Of a stretch of 64,000 nucleotides of DNA, positions 32,501-40,809 are shown in pieces; positions within the stretch are counted from its first letter, which is position 1, and every line of letters begins with the position of its first letter. The notes below the pieces were generated by a model. That model saw only the letters and a program-made list of their open reading frames with translations. It was not told where the DNA came from and did no database searches. Where the stretch lies: contig NZ_FNUZ01000009.1 in assembly GCF_900108225.1 (NCBI RefSeq), positions 1-64,000 on the forward strand, written 5' to 3'. Source of the stretch: Thalassococcus halodurans. GTDB lineage: Bacteria; Pseudomonadota; Alphaproteobacteria; Rhodobacterales; Rhodobacteraceae. The position numbers were made by a program, and so were the translations under genes.

Positions 32501-32965
32501 ATGAACATGCTGGCACACCGACATCTTCCGCCCACGCCGCAGGACGCAGCGATTGCGCGCGTCTCTGGCCAGGCATTGTCACGCTTCGCCCAGGCGCGCG
32601 CGCCGTTGAAACTTCGTGTGACGGACTCCGAGCAGATGGAGCCGATCGAGCTTCCTGCGGGCGCCGTATCGCTGCTCATGGAGATCCTCGAGGCGATGGC
32701 AGCGGGGCGGGGGGTCACCATCATCCCCGAGAACGCCGAACTCTCGACCGTACAGGCCGCTGAGGTTCTGAACGTCTCGCGTCCGTTCCTGATCAAGCTG
32801 CTCGAGGATGGTGCCATACCGCATCGGAAGGTCGGCAAGCATCGCCGCGTCCGCATGGAAGACGTGATGTCCTACAAGGCCGCGATCGATACCGAGCGTG
32901 AAGCTGCGCTCGATCAACTGGCCGCCGACGCTCAAGAGCAGGACATGGGCTACCGCTCGAAATGA
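32501..32965 (+). CDS. Excisionase-fold antitoxin of a PIN toxin
   Basis: 154 residues with a strong GGAGAGGAG ribosome-binding site. The C-terminal half holds a MerR/excisionase helix-turn-helix: ELSTVQAAEVLNVSRPFLIKLLEDGAIPHRKVGKHRRVRMEDVM (about 85-130, read in parts). The N-terminal half contains LPAGAVSLLMEILEAMAAG. Overlap of 4 nt (ATGA) with the PIN gene indicates a toxin-antitoxin pair in which this protein binds DNA and the toxin. Confidence 0.82.
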   Translation: MNMLAHRHLPPTPQDAAIARVSGQALSRFAQARAPLKLRVTDSEQMEPIELPAGAVSLLMEILEAMAAGRGVTIIPENAELSTVQAAEVLNVSRPFLIKLLEDGAIPHRKVGKHRRVRMEDVMSYKAAIDTEREAALDQLAADAQEQDMGYRSK

Positions 32966-33570
32966 GCCAGTACACGGTCCTGTTCGATGCGAACGTCCTT
33001 TATCCCGCGCCGATGCGCGATGCACTGATGCAGTTGGCGGTCACAGACCTTTTCAAGGCCAAGTGGACGGCCGATATCCATCGGGAGTGGATTGATGCGC
33101 TTCTGCGCAATGAACCTCATCGGGAGCGCGCCGCGCTGGAACGAACTCGCGACTTGATGGACAGGGCCACACGCGACTGTCTGGTCACCGGCTACGAGGC
33201 ATTGGTGCCGGCCCTAACACTGCCGGACCCTGACGATCGGCACGTTCTGGCGGCGGCAATCGTTGGGCGCTGTGACGCGATCGTCACGCAGAACCTGAAG
33301 GACTTCCCACCAGCGGCACTTGCGCCCTTTGGCATCGAGACCCAACACCCTGACGACTTTTTCCGGAACCAACTGTCTCTCGCGCCCGGTCTGGTCTGTT
33401 CCGCGCTGCGGAAAGTTCGCGCGCGCCTCAAGAATCCGCTCAAAAGCGTCGACGAGTATCTCGCGATCCTGACACAGCAGGGGTTGGTCGCCACGGCATT
33501 GCCAACTTATTTGCACCCGGCTGAATGCGGCCTGCTCCGCGCCCGTCATGCGGTCATCTCGAGTGCGTAG
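32962..33570 (+). CDS. PIN-domain toxin, 3' end altered by an insertion sequence
   Basis: 202 residues. PIN acidic residues: VLFDANVLYPAPMRD (Asp8), ADIHREWIDALLR (Glu about 43), LPDPDDRHVLAAAIVGRCDAIVTQNLKDFP (Asp cluster about 90-115). These would form an RNase active site. The last part (LPTYLHPAEC onward) is not PIN-like, and the stop falls inside the 3' end of the IS6-type transposase gene, so the C-terminus has been replaced by IS-derived codons. The catalytic core is intact, so activity is possible. It overlaps its antitoxin by 4 nt. Confidence 0.8.
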   Translation: MSQYTVLFDANVLYPAPMRDALMQLAVTDLFKAKWTADIHREWIDALLRNEPHRERAALERTRDLMDRATRDCLVTGYEALVPALTLPDPDDRHVLAAAIVGRCDAIVTQNLKDFPPAALAPFGIETQHPDDFFRNQLSLAPGLVCSALRKVRARLKNPLKSVDEYLAILTQQGLVATALPTYLHPAECGLLRARHAVISSA

Positions 33571-34256
33571 CCGTTCCAAAGATCAAAGGCATCGGATCGG
33601 GCGTGGCGGTACGATGTGGCGGTAAGACGATAGCGGCGGGGACGGAAGAACATGTTGATCTGGTCATGTGCGTCCAGAAATCTCTGAGCCTGTCCGGGTG
33701 ACTTGAACCGCCCCATGAGTTTCTCTCGCTTGCGGGTTGGCCGATGGGATCCTTCGATCCGGTTGTTCAAGCCCTTGTGCGCCCGATGATCAGCATTCGC
33801 CACGAGGTTGCGGATCGGCCTGATGTAACTGCGCAGCTTGTCGGTGATCACGACCCGCGGCGCGCCAAACCGGTCGATCAGCCGCTTCAAGAACCGGCTG
33901 GCGGCCTTTGCATTACGTTGCTTTTGCACGAGAATGTCGAGCACATTCCCATTCGCGTCGACTGCCCGCCAAAGCCAGAACTTCACGCCATTGATCGGAA
34001 CAACGACTTCATCCAAGTGCCATTTGTCACTGGCGCCCGGCCTGTCGCGCTTGATGCAATCGGCGAAATGGCGGCCAAACCGGTTCACCCAGTTCCGGAC
34101 GGTTTCCCGGCTGACCATCACGCCGCGTTCGGCCAGCAGATCCTCGACATCTGCCGTGCTCAGCGCAAACCGATGGTAAGCCCAGACGGCATAGGAGATG
34201 ATCTCGCGGGGAAAACGAAAGCCCTTCAGGCGTCGAATTGTCGGCACGGTTTTCAT
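33546..34256 (-). CDS. IS6-family transposase
   Basis: 236 residues: FRFPREIISYAVWAYHRFALST near the start, RGVMVSRETVRNWVNRFG, the first catalytic Asp in WHLDEVVVPING, second in PRVVITDKLRSY, and Glu in NNRIEGSHRPTRKREK, a DDE enzyme of IS6/IS26 type. Length is normal for the family. I cannot define clean terminal repeats: the flanks share only GCGGTCATC. The upstream flank runs directly into a truncated IS3 element and the downstream flank into the PIN gene. Confidence 0.88.
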   Translation of the reverse strand: MKTVPTIRRLKGFRFPREIISYAVWAYHRFALSTADVEDLLAERGVMVSRETVRNWVNRFGRHFADCIKRDRPGASDKWHLDEVVVPINGVKFWLWRAVDANGNVLDILVQKQRNAKAASRFLKRLIDRFGAPRVVITDKLRSYIRPIRNLVANADHRAHKGLNNRIEGSHRPTRKREKLMGRFKSPGQAQRFLDAHDQINMFFRPRRYRLTATSYRHARSDAFDLWNGYALEMTA

Positions 34257-34265
34257 GATGACCGC

Positions 34266-35056
34266 CTATCCCGACGGAACCCCGTGATCAACTTGGCAAT
34301 GCCGCGGTGTCTGGTTGGCCAGGGACGAGTGTGGTCTGACCGTATTGTAGTCGTAGCGCCAGAGGGCCAGCTTACGCCGCGCATCTTCCAGGGTGTCGAA
34401 TATTTCCTCGTTCAGCAGCTCGTCCCTGAGGCTGCCGTTAAAGCTTTCGATGAACGCATTCTGCTGCGGCTTGCCCGGATCGATGTAATGCCACGGCACC
34501 TCGTTCTGATCTGCCCACTTCAGCATGGCCCGACTGGTGAACTCCGTCCCATTGTCACTGACAATGCAGCCGGGCTTACCGTAGATCCGGATCAGAGCGC
34601 TGAGCTCCCGGGCGCCCCGTGCGCCGGACAGGCTCGTGTCTGCTACATGGCACAAACACTCGCGCGTGCAGTCGTCGATCACCGCCAGAATCCGGAACTT
34701 CCGCGAGGTGCCGAAGCTGTCGGACACGAAGTCCAGGGACCACCGCGCATTGGGTTGTCCCGCGATCGGCATCGGCGTCCTCGTCCCACGTGCGCGCTTG
34801 CGACCGCGCCGCCTTTTCACGGACAGCCCTTCCTCGCGGTAGATGCGATACAGCTCTTGTGGTTCATGGTCATGCCCTTGCGCTCCAGCAGCAAGCCGAT
34901 CCGGCGGTAACCGAACCTGCGCCGCTTACCGGCGATCTCCTGCATCTCCTTGCGTATCTCGGCATAGTCCGGCGGGCGTTCACGCCGAACTGTTTTGGGA
35001 TCGACACCGACCAGCCGACACGCCCGGCGCTGCGAGATCTCATGATCCCGCATCAC
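34266..35056 (-). pseudogene. IS3-family orfB transposase, frameshifted and 3'-truncated
   Basis: The N-terminal part (HEISQRRACRLVGVDPKTVRR, then [19 protein letters not shown]) lies in one frame up to about 34830. The integrase part ([56 protein letters not shown]) continues in another frame, so a frameshift separates them. The 3' end passes into non-IS3 codons just after [14 protein letters not shown], where the IS6 element begins. Non-functional. Confidence 0.82.
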
Positions 35057-35422
35057 CCGGAGCGCTGCCTCTCACCGCTTGATCAATGTCGTCAGTTCTT
35101 TCCCAAAAGATCTTTCAACACGACATTATCCAGCATGGTGTCCGCCAGCAGGCGTTTGAGCTTGGCGTTCTCATCCTCAAGCGCTTTCAGCCTTGCAGCC
35201 TCGGACACTTCCATCCCGCCATACTTGGCCTTCAGTTTGTAGAACGTAGCGGTGCTCAGGCCATGCCTGCGGCATACCTCGACCGTCGGCATTCCGGCCT
35301 CCTGCTCTTTGATCATCCCAATGATTTGCGCCTCGGTGAAACGGCTCTTTCGCATGTGTCTGCTCCTTCAGAGTTGGCGCAGACTCTACATCACGGTGAG
35401 GGATTTCGCGGGGGGCAGGTCA
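34290..35422 (-). mobile_element. Truncated IS3-family element
   Basis: The 5' end is placed at 35422, where the reverse strand begins TGACCTGCCCCC, a common IS3-group terminus. The 3' end is lost at the junction with the IS6 element near 34290. It is inserted in an older IS3 orfB fragment (35423-35582). Contents are orfA and a frameshifted orfB. Confidence 0.65.
35092..35355 (-). CDS. IS3-family orfA
   Basis: 87 residues, a typical orfA: RKSRFTEAQIIGMIKEQEAGMPTVEVCRRHGLSTATFYKLKAKYGGM (read in two parts) is the helix-turn-helix, followed by a leucine zipper with the end LLADTMLDNVVLKDLLGK. Intact, but its orfB partner at 34266-35056 is broken, so the element cannot move on its own. Confidence 0.88.
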   Translation of the reverse strand: MRKSRFTEAQIIGMIKEQEAGMPTVEVCRRHGLSTATFYKLKAKYGGMEVSEAARLKALEDENAKLKRLLADTMLDNVVLKDLLGKN

Positions 35423-35582
35423 TGTCGAATATCTCCTCATTCAGAAGTTCGTCACGCAGGCTGCCGCTGAATGACTTGATGAACGCATTCTGTCGTGGCT
35501 TGCCGGGGTCAATGTAGTGCAGGGAATGGCATTGTGGTCGGCCCATCTCAGGATGGCCCGGCTGGTGAACTCCGTTCCGTAA
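35423..35582 (-). pseudogene. Remnant of a second IS3 orfB
   Basis: Reverse-strand fragments read [19 protein letters not shown] and [17 protein letters not shown] with a frameshift between them, then [15 protein letters not shown]. They match the corresponding part of the neighbouring IS3 orfB at 34266-34820. A short relic that served as the insertion target. Confidence 0.7.
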
Positions 35583-35846
35583 CACCTTCGGAACAGCGCT
35601 GATTGAAGGCTATGATTGCCTGCGGAGCCCACAGATTGCGCAGTAGGCGATCATAGCCGGGTTTCAGGTCCCTACAGTGGTTTTGCACAAACTACACCGC
35701 AAGGCAGACCGACCATGGCCGGTAACAGTATTGCACAGGCCGAGCCCGTTTTGGCGGTGATTGATATTGCCATGCCCCGCCACGAAGTTTTGACAACTAT
35801 TCCCGGCAGGAAGCGACACCAATCCTCAAAATACCTCGCCAGGGTA
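35583..35846. other. Gap between IS relic and stress-protein gene
   Basis: No convincing ORF. Base composition falls from the GC-rich IS DNA towards a lower-GC stretch shared with the stress-protein gene. No identified element. Confidence 0.35.
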
Positions 35847-36671
35847 CTAGTGAGACATAAAAACCGGAACTTTACTGGTCCTCGTTACCTCATGCGTGAC
35901 ACCACCAAAAAGGTCTTGAGAGAACTTGCTATGTTCGTACGCCCCCATCACGATTAACTTTGCGCCCAGTTCTCTGGCCGTCTCTTGAATAACCTCGGCG
36001 ATACCGCCCTTGCTTTTTGGACGGGTAACATGCTCTGCGTCGACATTATGACGCTTCAGATGCGTCAAGATATCCGCCCCCTCCGGCATTTTCGGAAAGC
36101 TAGACCCAACACTTAGTATTGTCACCCGACGCCGCTTTTCCTCGAGGATCGTCATTGCATCGTTGAGCGCCCGGGCCGCAGAACGCTTTCCGTCCCATGC
36201 GACAAGTGCATGCGATGCAAGCTGATCCGTAGAATATCCATTCGGAACCACAAGAACGGGTCGGCCGCTCTGCAATGACATCATATCCGGGCTGACGGCC
36301 CGAAACTCATCTGTTGGCAGGTTGGAATGATAGCCGGTAACGACAAAATCGAAATTTCGCGCCAGCTCTGGCAAGTTCATTTTGCCAATCTCATTCGGCA
36401 TAATAAAGCGGGACCGCTCTGCAAGGCCTGCCTCGGCAGCCGCCTGTTGGAACAGATCACGTGCTGCTGCAATTTTCTCGTTTCTTGCACTGCCAAGCTT
36501 GTCGAGAAGATCTTCTGTCAAACCAAGAACATGCTCGAAATACGAGGATGCGTTCCCATAGACACAAGTCAGCCATGCATCGTGCTTTGCGGCGATTTTT
36601 GCCGCGTGCTTAACGCTGCTTGGGAAGCCTGCGCTACCGGAATGTGCAATAAGGATGTTCTTGATGCTCAT
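35847..36671 (-). CDS. Universal stress protein (UspA family), tandem domains
   Basis: 274 residues, about twice a single Usp domain. Domain 1 starts IKNILIAHSGSAGFPSSVKHAAKIAA. Domain 2 (from about residue 155, ALVAWDGKRSAARALNDAM) ends with the nucleotide-binding motif IVMGAYEHSKFSQDLFGGVTHEV (about 245-267, read in parts). Usp proteins bind ATP or other ligands under stress. It is lower in GC than its flanks and lies between two IS nests, so it probably arrived by transfer. A weak form of the 12-bp phthalate-region motif (TTAGAAGTCTAT, 36719-36730) lies upstream. Confidence 0.85.
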   Translation of the reverse strand: MSIKNILIAHSGSAGFPSSVKHAAKIAAKHDAWLTCVYGNASSYFEHVLGLTEDLLDKLGSARNEKIAAARDLFQQAAAEAGLAERSRFIMPNEIGKMNLPELARNFDFVVTGYHSNLPTDEFRAVSPDMMSLQSGRPVLVVPNGYSTDQLASHALVAWDGKRSAARALNDAMTILEEKRRRVTILSVGSSFPKMPEGADILTHLKRHNVDAEHVTRPKSKGGIAEVIQETARELGAKLIVMGAYEHSKFSQDLFGGVTHEVTRTSKVPVFMSH

Positions 36672-36872
36672 TTTATCCTCACAATTCGAACTTCATAGGC
36701 AAACTAGCAATCACAATCTTAGAAGTCTATGATTTTATGAGGAACAGTACACGCCCTGCATCCCGACAAAGAAAAGACTGGGCAAGCAAGCTGCCCAGTC
36801 CCCTGGTGATACAAGCCCTACATTCCGCTTCATGAGGAGTGCAGGATGCTTGATCACCCTTTCTTGTTCGCT

Positions 36873-37927
36873 TCAATCTCGTCGAGGAACGGAATGTCTG
36901 ACCTGAGACCCGTTTCCTCCTCCGTTTTGAGGTAGAATCCGTCCCAACGAAGGAGACGGAAGAATGAAGCGATCACGGTTCAACGAAGAACAGATCATCG
37001 CGATCCTGAAGAAGCAGGAGAGCGACATTTCGAAGGCGGTTGTGTGCCGAGAGCATGGGATCAGTTCATGATCAGCCCCACCTGCGTGGTCCGGTTTGAT
37101 TGTTAGTGCATGACCGGTCTCGGGTCCATCAGAGCGATGGTTTCCGGGGCGGGTGGGCGATATCAAGGCACTATGTGGTCGTTTGGTATTGTAGTGTTTC
37201 CTCCATTGCTCGATCAGGATTTCCGCTTCCCGAAAGCCGTAGAAGACTTCTCCCGTGAGCAGTTCATCGCGGAACCTGGCATTGAAGCTTTCGCAGTAGC
37301 CGTTCTCCCAAGGTGACCCGGGCGCGATGTAGGCAGTCTTGGCGTCGGCGGCCCTGATCCAATCCTGAACGGCCTGAGCCACGAACCCCGGGCCGTTGTC
37401 AGACCGGATGTAAGACGGCACACCCCGCATGATGAACAGGTCGCTCAAGGCATCGATCACGTCATCCGAGTTCAGCTTGCGCTTCACCTTGATCGCTAGG
37501 CATTCCCGGCTATGCTCGTCCAGGATGTTGAGCGTCCGGCAGTGGACAAAGTCATAGCTCCAGACGTGGTTGCGATACTCAGGGCGCAGCCGGACACGGG
37601 ATCCGTCATTCAGCCAGAGCCGTCCCTTCTTCGGTTGCTTCATTGGCACCTACAGCCCCTCTCGCCGCCATACGCGCTCGACCCGCTTGTCGTTCGCCTC
37701 CCAGCCCGCATGTCTCAGAAAAGCGGCGATCCGACGATAGCCGTAGCGGCCATACTGCCGCGCCAGTTCGATCATGTCCGCGACCAGACGCTCCTCATCG
37801 GCACGGCCATGCGGCACTTTCCTCTGTGTGGATCGGTGCTGCCCCAGGACACGGCAGGCGCGTCTCTCTGACAGATGGAACCGGGTGCGGACGTGATCGA
37901 TGCAGGCACGGCAGCGAGCGGGGCTCA
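36873..37927 (-). pseudogene. IS3-family orfB with an in-frame TAG
   Basis: The frame runs from the orfA end at about 37925 through ERRACRVLGQHRSTQR and GYRRIAAFLRHAGWEANDKRVERVWRREGL to a TAG at 37652-37650. It then continues in the same frame VPMKQPKKGRLWLNDGS and on through the integrase core (VWSYDFVHCR, SDNGPGFVAQA, GYCESFNARFRDELL). In close relatives the stop position is a lysine (REGLKVP), so a single AAG to TAG change inactivated it. The downstream frame reads out of the element end. Confidence 0.8.
36964..37068 (+). pseudogene. Truncated IS3 orfA fragment
   Basis: The plus-strand frame MKRSRFNEEQIIAILKKQES continues for about 35 codons, the helix-turn-helix start of an IS3 orfA of the IS407-like type. 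It is cut off by the left end of the IS3 element at 37069. Its own left terminus may lie near 36897 (TGTCTGACCTGAGACCC). Confidence 0.75.
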
Positions 37928-38259
37928 GAAGTTTTCCTTTGGCGCCTCCGCCAGGATCAGCTTGTCCAACGTCAGATCCGAGACGGGTTTTCTCAACCGT
38001 TCGTTCTCTTTCTGGAGGCGCTTCAGTTCCCTGAGCCGGTCGGTTCCCATACCCCCGTACTGCTTGCGCCAGCGATAATAAGTCTGCTCTGTAATGCGAA
38101 CCTTGCGGATCGCATCCACCCGGGACATGCCTTGCCCGACAAGCACTTCAACCTGCCGCAGCTTCGTGACATTCTCTTCCGGCTTGTGTCTCTTCGTAGC
38201 CATTCTGATCCTCCATTTTCCTAAACATAACGGCGGACCACTTCAGTGTGCGAGGATCA
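37069..38259 (-). mobile_element. IS3-family insertion sequence, 1191 bp
   Basis: Both ends are visible. The left end 37069 reads TGATCAGCCCCACCTGC and then GTGGTCCG; the right end 38259, on the reverse strand, reads TGATCCTCGCACACTGAA and then GTGGTCCG. These are imperfect inverted repeats with identical outer TGATC and inner GTGGTCCG. It inserted between an orfA fragment and a MarR-like remnant. I see no matching target duplication at the two junctions. Confidence 0.8.
37925..38203 (-). CDS. IS3-family orfA
   Basis: 92 residues: KPEENVTKLRQVEVLVGQGMSRVDAIRKVRITEQTYYRWRKQYGG (read in two parts), a helix-turn-helix, then a leucine-zipper stretch and the C-terminal LTLDKLILAEAPKENF. The A-rich end (CCAAAGGAAAAC) is where ribosomal frameshifting into orfB would occur. 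Intact. Confidence 0.85.
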   Translation of the reverse strand: MATKRHKPEENVTKLRQVEVLVGQGMSRVDAIRKVRITEQTYYRWRKQYGGMGTDRLRELKRLQKENERLRKPVSDLTLDKLILAEAPKENF

Positions 38260-38373
38260 ATGCAGGCGGCCCGCCTTGCAACAAATCAAGCATCCCAGGG
38301 ATTTGACGAAGACGAACTTACCGTCTTCTTTGCGGCGATGGACAAGCTGATCAGCAACCTTTCACATAGCTGA
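38260..38373 (+). pseudogene. C-terminal remnant of a MarR-like regulator
   Basis: 37 codons remain after the IS end: the tail GFDEDELTVFFAAMDKLISNL resembles the last helix of MarR-family proteins. The upstream part is missing. It may be the remains of a regulator once divergent from the operon that ends at 38388. Confidence 0.35.
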
Positions 38374-38387
38374 CCGTCCCTCGGCGT

Positions 38388-39323
38388 TCACTCAAGCGTC
38401 GGAGCAATCGCAAGGATGATGACCCCCGTCGCAGCCAGAGCAGCCGCAATGTAGAACCTGGGGCCAGGCCGTCTTTCGGTTTTGAAGATATGCCCAGCAA
38501 GCCAGGCTGCAAAGAACATCTCGATAGATGACATGATGGCAACGACGGTCACACTGGTGAACATCAACGAGAAAAACAGTGCGACTTGTCCGATTGTCAT
38601 CGCACCACCAGCCAGCAATTGCCACCCGCTTGGCTTATGCAACCTCCATGAAAGCCCTACCCGGCCACGCAATCGAAAAAGCCCCCACCCAACGAACCAT
38701 ACCAATCCCGTCAACGCACCAATGAACACCCCGGCCAGCGGATCAGGCAAGGTCTGCATCGCGAGTTTGCGCGCTACGAAGGAGCCACCATAACCCGCAG
38801 CAGAGCCAAGCGCCAAAACCCGACCCTTGGTCCTGTCCTGTGGCGAAGGTTCCGTAGAGACCAGGGTCGATACCGCCTTGGCGGACTTGCGAGTCATCAT
38901 GATCAACACGCCACCTGTCACCAGAATAAACGCAATCACAATAGAAGTCGTAATCACCTCTCCAAGCAGGAGAAATGCGAAAATCGCTGCAAAAACAGGA
39001 ATCAGACGCCGGATGAAGCCTGTCTCGATCGCGCCAGCCAGCTCCACCGACCGAAACAACGTCAGGCGGCCAACCACATTCCCCAGAACACCCGCCAGCA
39101 CAAAATAGGCCACCCCGATCAGTACGGGCTGGCTAACAGAAGGCAGCTCTGGCCCCCAAACCAGCCAAAGGGCACCGGAAACGAAACCTGTCATCAACAC
39201 TGACAGCAGAACATCATTCCCGCGCCCTTGGGCGGATTGAGAGCTTTTGGCAATTGCGACCGAGCTAAGCGCATAACAAAACGCACCAAACGCGGCCATC
39301 AGACCACCAAAGCCAGCAGTCAT
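38388..39323 (-). CDS. DMT-family (EamA) transporter
   Basis: 311 residues with about ten hydrophobic helices in two EamA repeats (residues about 1-140 and 165-305): GLMAAFGAFCYALSSVAIAKS starts the first, VLALGSAAGYGGSFVARKLA the second. Such transporters move small metabolites, often out of the cell. It is the last gene of the pht2-pht4-pht5 operon, 27 bp after the preceding gene, so a role with aromatic acids is possible. Substrate unknown. Confidence 0.8.
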   Translation of the reverse strand: MTAGFGGLMAAFGAFCYALSSVAIAKSSQSAQGRGNDVLLSVLMTGFVSGALWLVWGPELPSVSQPVLIGVAYFVLAGVLGNVVGRLTLFRSVELAGAIETGFIRRLIPVFAAIFAFLLLGEVITTSIVIAFILVTGGVLIMMTRKSAKAVSTLVSTEPSPQDRTKGRVLALGSAAGYGGSFVARKLAMQTLPDPLAGVFIGALTGLVWFVGWGLFRLRGRVGLSWRLHKPSGWQLLAGGAMTIGQVALFFSLMFTSVTVVAIMSSIEMFFAAWLAGHIFKTERRPGPRFYIAAALAATGVIILAIAPTLE

Positions 39324-39350
39324 TGGTCTAATCGGGCAACAAGAGCGGCG

Positions 39351-39800
39351 CTATTCATCCGCGACAAGCTGATCCAGGAAGCGTTCTGCCGACATGATTT
39401 CACGCATGGGCAGCTTTTCCTGCTGCTGCATAAGCTCTGTCGTGTATGTCAGCCCCTTGCCATCCCAGAACCACCAGTAAATGATCTCGCCCTTCTTATC
39501 CCGAATGGGCATTCTGAAAATTGGGAACTCCCTTTCAGCACGGGGAATTTCAACCGTACCCACCCGGGCGTGTTTCAGCCCGAGCTTTTTCAGAACACCA
39601 CTCAAAGGCACCATCGCGATGGGCGAGGCCTCGCGTGCCAGAACGGTTACAGCTTCGGGCCGTTTCTGGAATGGGCCTTTCAAGAACTTCACGACCGGGG
39701 GATAGCTGGGATGCGTATGCGTAAGCTGCACATAAGCCAAACCAGCAGATGTTTCGATCTCAACAATGTCGCCAGGTTGATAATCTTCCATTCTCGGCAT
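39351..39800 (-). CDS. Unrecognised protein in the phthalate operon
   Basis: 149 residues, no signal peptide or membrane helix. Features: YQPGDIVEIETSAGLAYVQLTH (a beta-barrel-like start), PEAVTVLAREASPIAMVPLSG, and a tryptophan-rich IIYWWFWDGKGL. It begins 5 nt after pht5 stops, so it is almost certainly co-transcribed. I do not recognise the family. Confidence 0.65.
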   Translation of the reverse strand: MPRMEDYQPGDIVEIETSAGLAYVQLTHTHPSYPPVVKFLKGPFQKRPEAVTVLAREASPIAMVPLSGVLKKLGLKHARVGTVEIPRAEREFPIFRMPIRDKKGEIIYWWFWDGKGLTYTTELMQQQEKLPMREIMSAERFLDQLVADE

Positions 39801-39805
39801 TCCTC

Positions 39806-40798
39806 TTACAGGCTATAGGCTTCCAGGGTCGACGGATGGAACAGCTCTTCGATCTCCACACGGCGCGGCGACAAGCCCTGGCTTACGTGGTAGTCCAAAA
39901 ACTTGTTGAGCACATGCGCATTTCCACTGACGCCATAGCTCCAAGGGTCATCCCCCATCAGCGCGTGGACACGGTTGAGATTGTCCTCCACGAAGGGCAT
40001 CGTCACCTTGGTGGCAGATGTGTCCGAAAGGGCCTCTTCGGCCAACCGTTTTGACTGCGTAAATGCCTTGAGCAATGCCGCGGGCAAGAACGGGTATTCT
40101 TCTGCCAGGCTCCGGCGTACGCCCAGTACGTGCATGATCGGGAAGATTTTGGTTTTCTCGAAGTAATATTCCGCCGCTGTAATGCTGTCTGCGAACAGTC
40201 GCCCAACATGCGGATGACGTTCAGCAAAGCAACGCGGCCAGCGCGGCCCGATAAAGCCATCAATTTCACCCGCTTCAAGCATGCTGTTCAGCGTGCTACC
40301 TTCTGGGGCTTCCTCCATACGAATGTCATCGGGCAACTGAACCTTGATTTTTTCAGGCCGGCCGGGTGTGTCCATGCCGCCGCGCACCCAGATGATATCC
40401 GAGGGCTTAACGCCATATTCCTCTTCCAGGATACCACGCACCCAAACGTTAGCTGAAAGCTGATATTCGGCGATACCGATACGTTTGCCCTTCAGGTCTT
40501 CTGGTTTGTTAATCCCTTTGTCCGTGCGGATATAGACAGAGGTGTGACGGAACGCACGGCTCAGGAAGACCGGGATTGCCACATAATGCGGATTCCCTCG
40601 GGCAACCGAAATCGAATAGGACGACAGCGAGATCTCGCTGATATCGAAAGCCTCGTGGCGGAACGCGCGAAAGAACATTTCTTCCGGCGACAACAGCATC
40701 GGAACCGGGTCTACTCCGTCGATCTGAACACGCCCATCCACGATTGCCCGTGTGCGGTCATAGTTACCCATTGCAAGGGAAAGTTTGAGATTGCTCAT
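39806..40798 (-). CDS. pht5: 4,5-Dihydroxyphthalate decarboxylase
   Basis: 330 residues, cofactor-free decarboxylase that converts 4,5-dihydroxyphthalate to protocatechuate. Family features: MGNYDRTRAIVDGRV near the start, FRAFRHEAFDISEISLSSYSIS (about 44-65), an SBP-like PEDLKGKRIGIAEYQLSANVWVRG (two parts), and RWPRCFAERHPHVGRLF. It starts 11 nt after pht4 on the same strand. Fold resembles NMT1/SBP-like proteins, but the RHEAFD motif supports the decarboxylase call. Confidence 0.88.
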   Translation of the reverse strand: MSNLKLSLAMGNYDRTRAIVDGRVQIDGVDPVPMLLSPEEMFFRAFRHEAFDISEISLSSYSISVARGNPHYVAIPVFLSRAFRHTSVYIRTDKGINKPEDLKGKRIGIAEYQLSANVWVRGILEEEYGVKPSDIIWVRGGMDTPGRPEKIKVQLPDDIRMEEAPEGSTLNSMLEAGEIDGFIGPRWPRCFAERHPHVGRLFADSITAAEYYFEKTKIFPIMHVLGVRRSLAEEYPFLPAALLKAFTQSKRLAEEALSDTSATKVTMPFVEDNLNRVHALMGDDPWSYGVSGNAHVLNKFLDYHVSQGLSPRRVEIEELFHPSTLEAYSL

Positions 40799-40809
40799 CC
40801 TGTCGGCTC

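Noticed and set aside
33530-34290. Clean terminal inverted repeats of the IS6 element
   Set aside because: The two flanks share only GCGGTCATC near the gene ends; full repeats and target duplications could not be defined.
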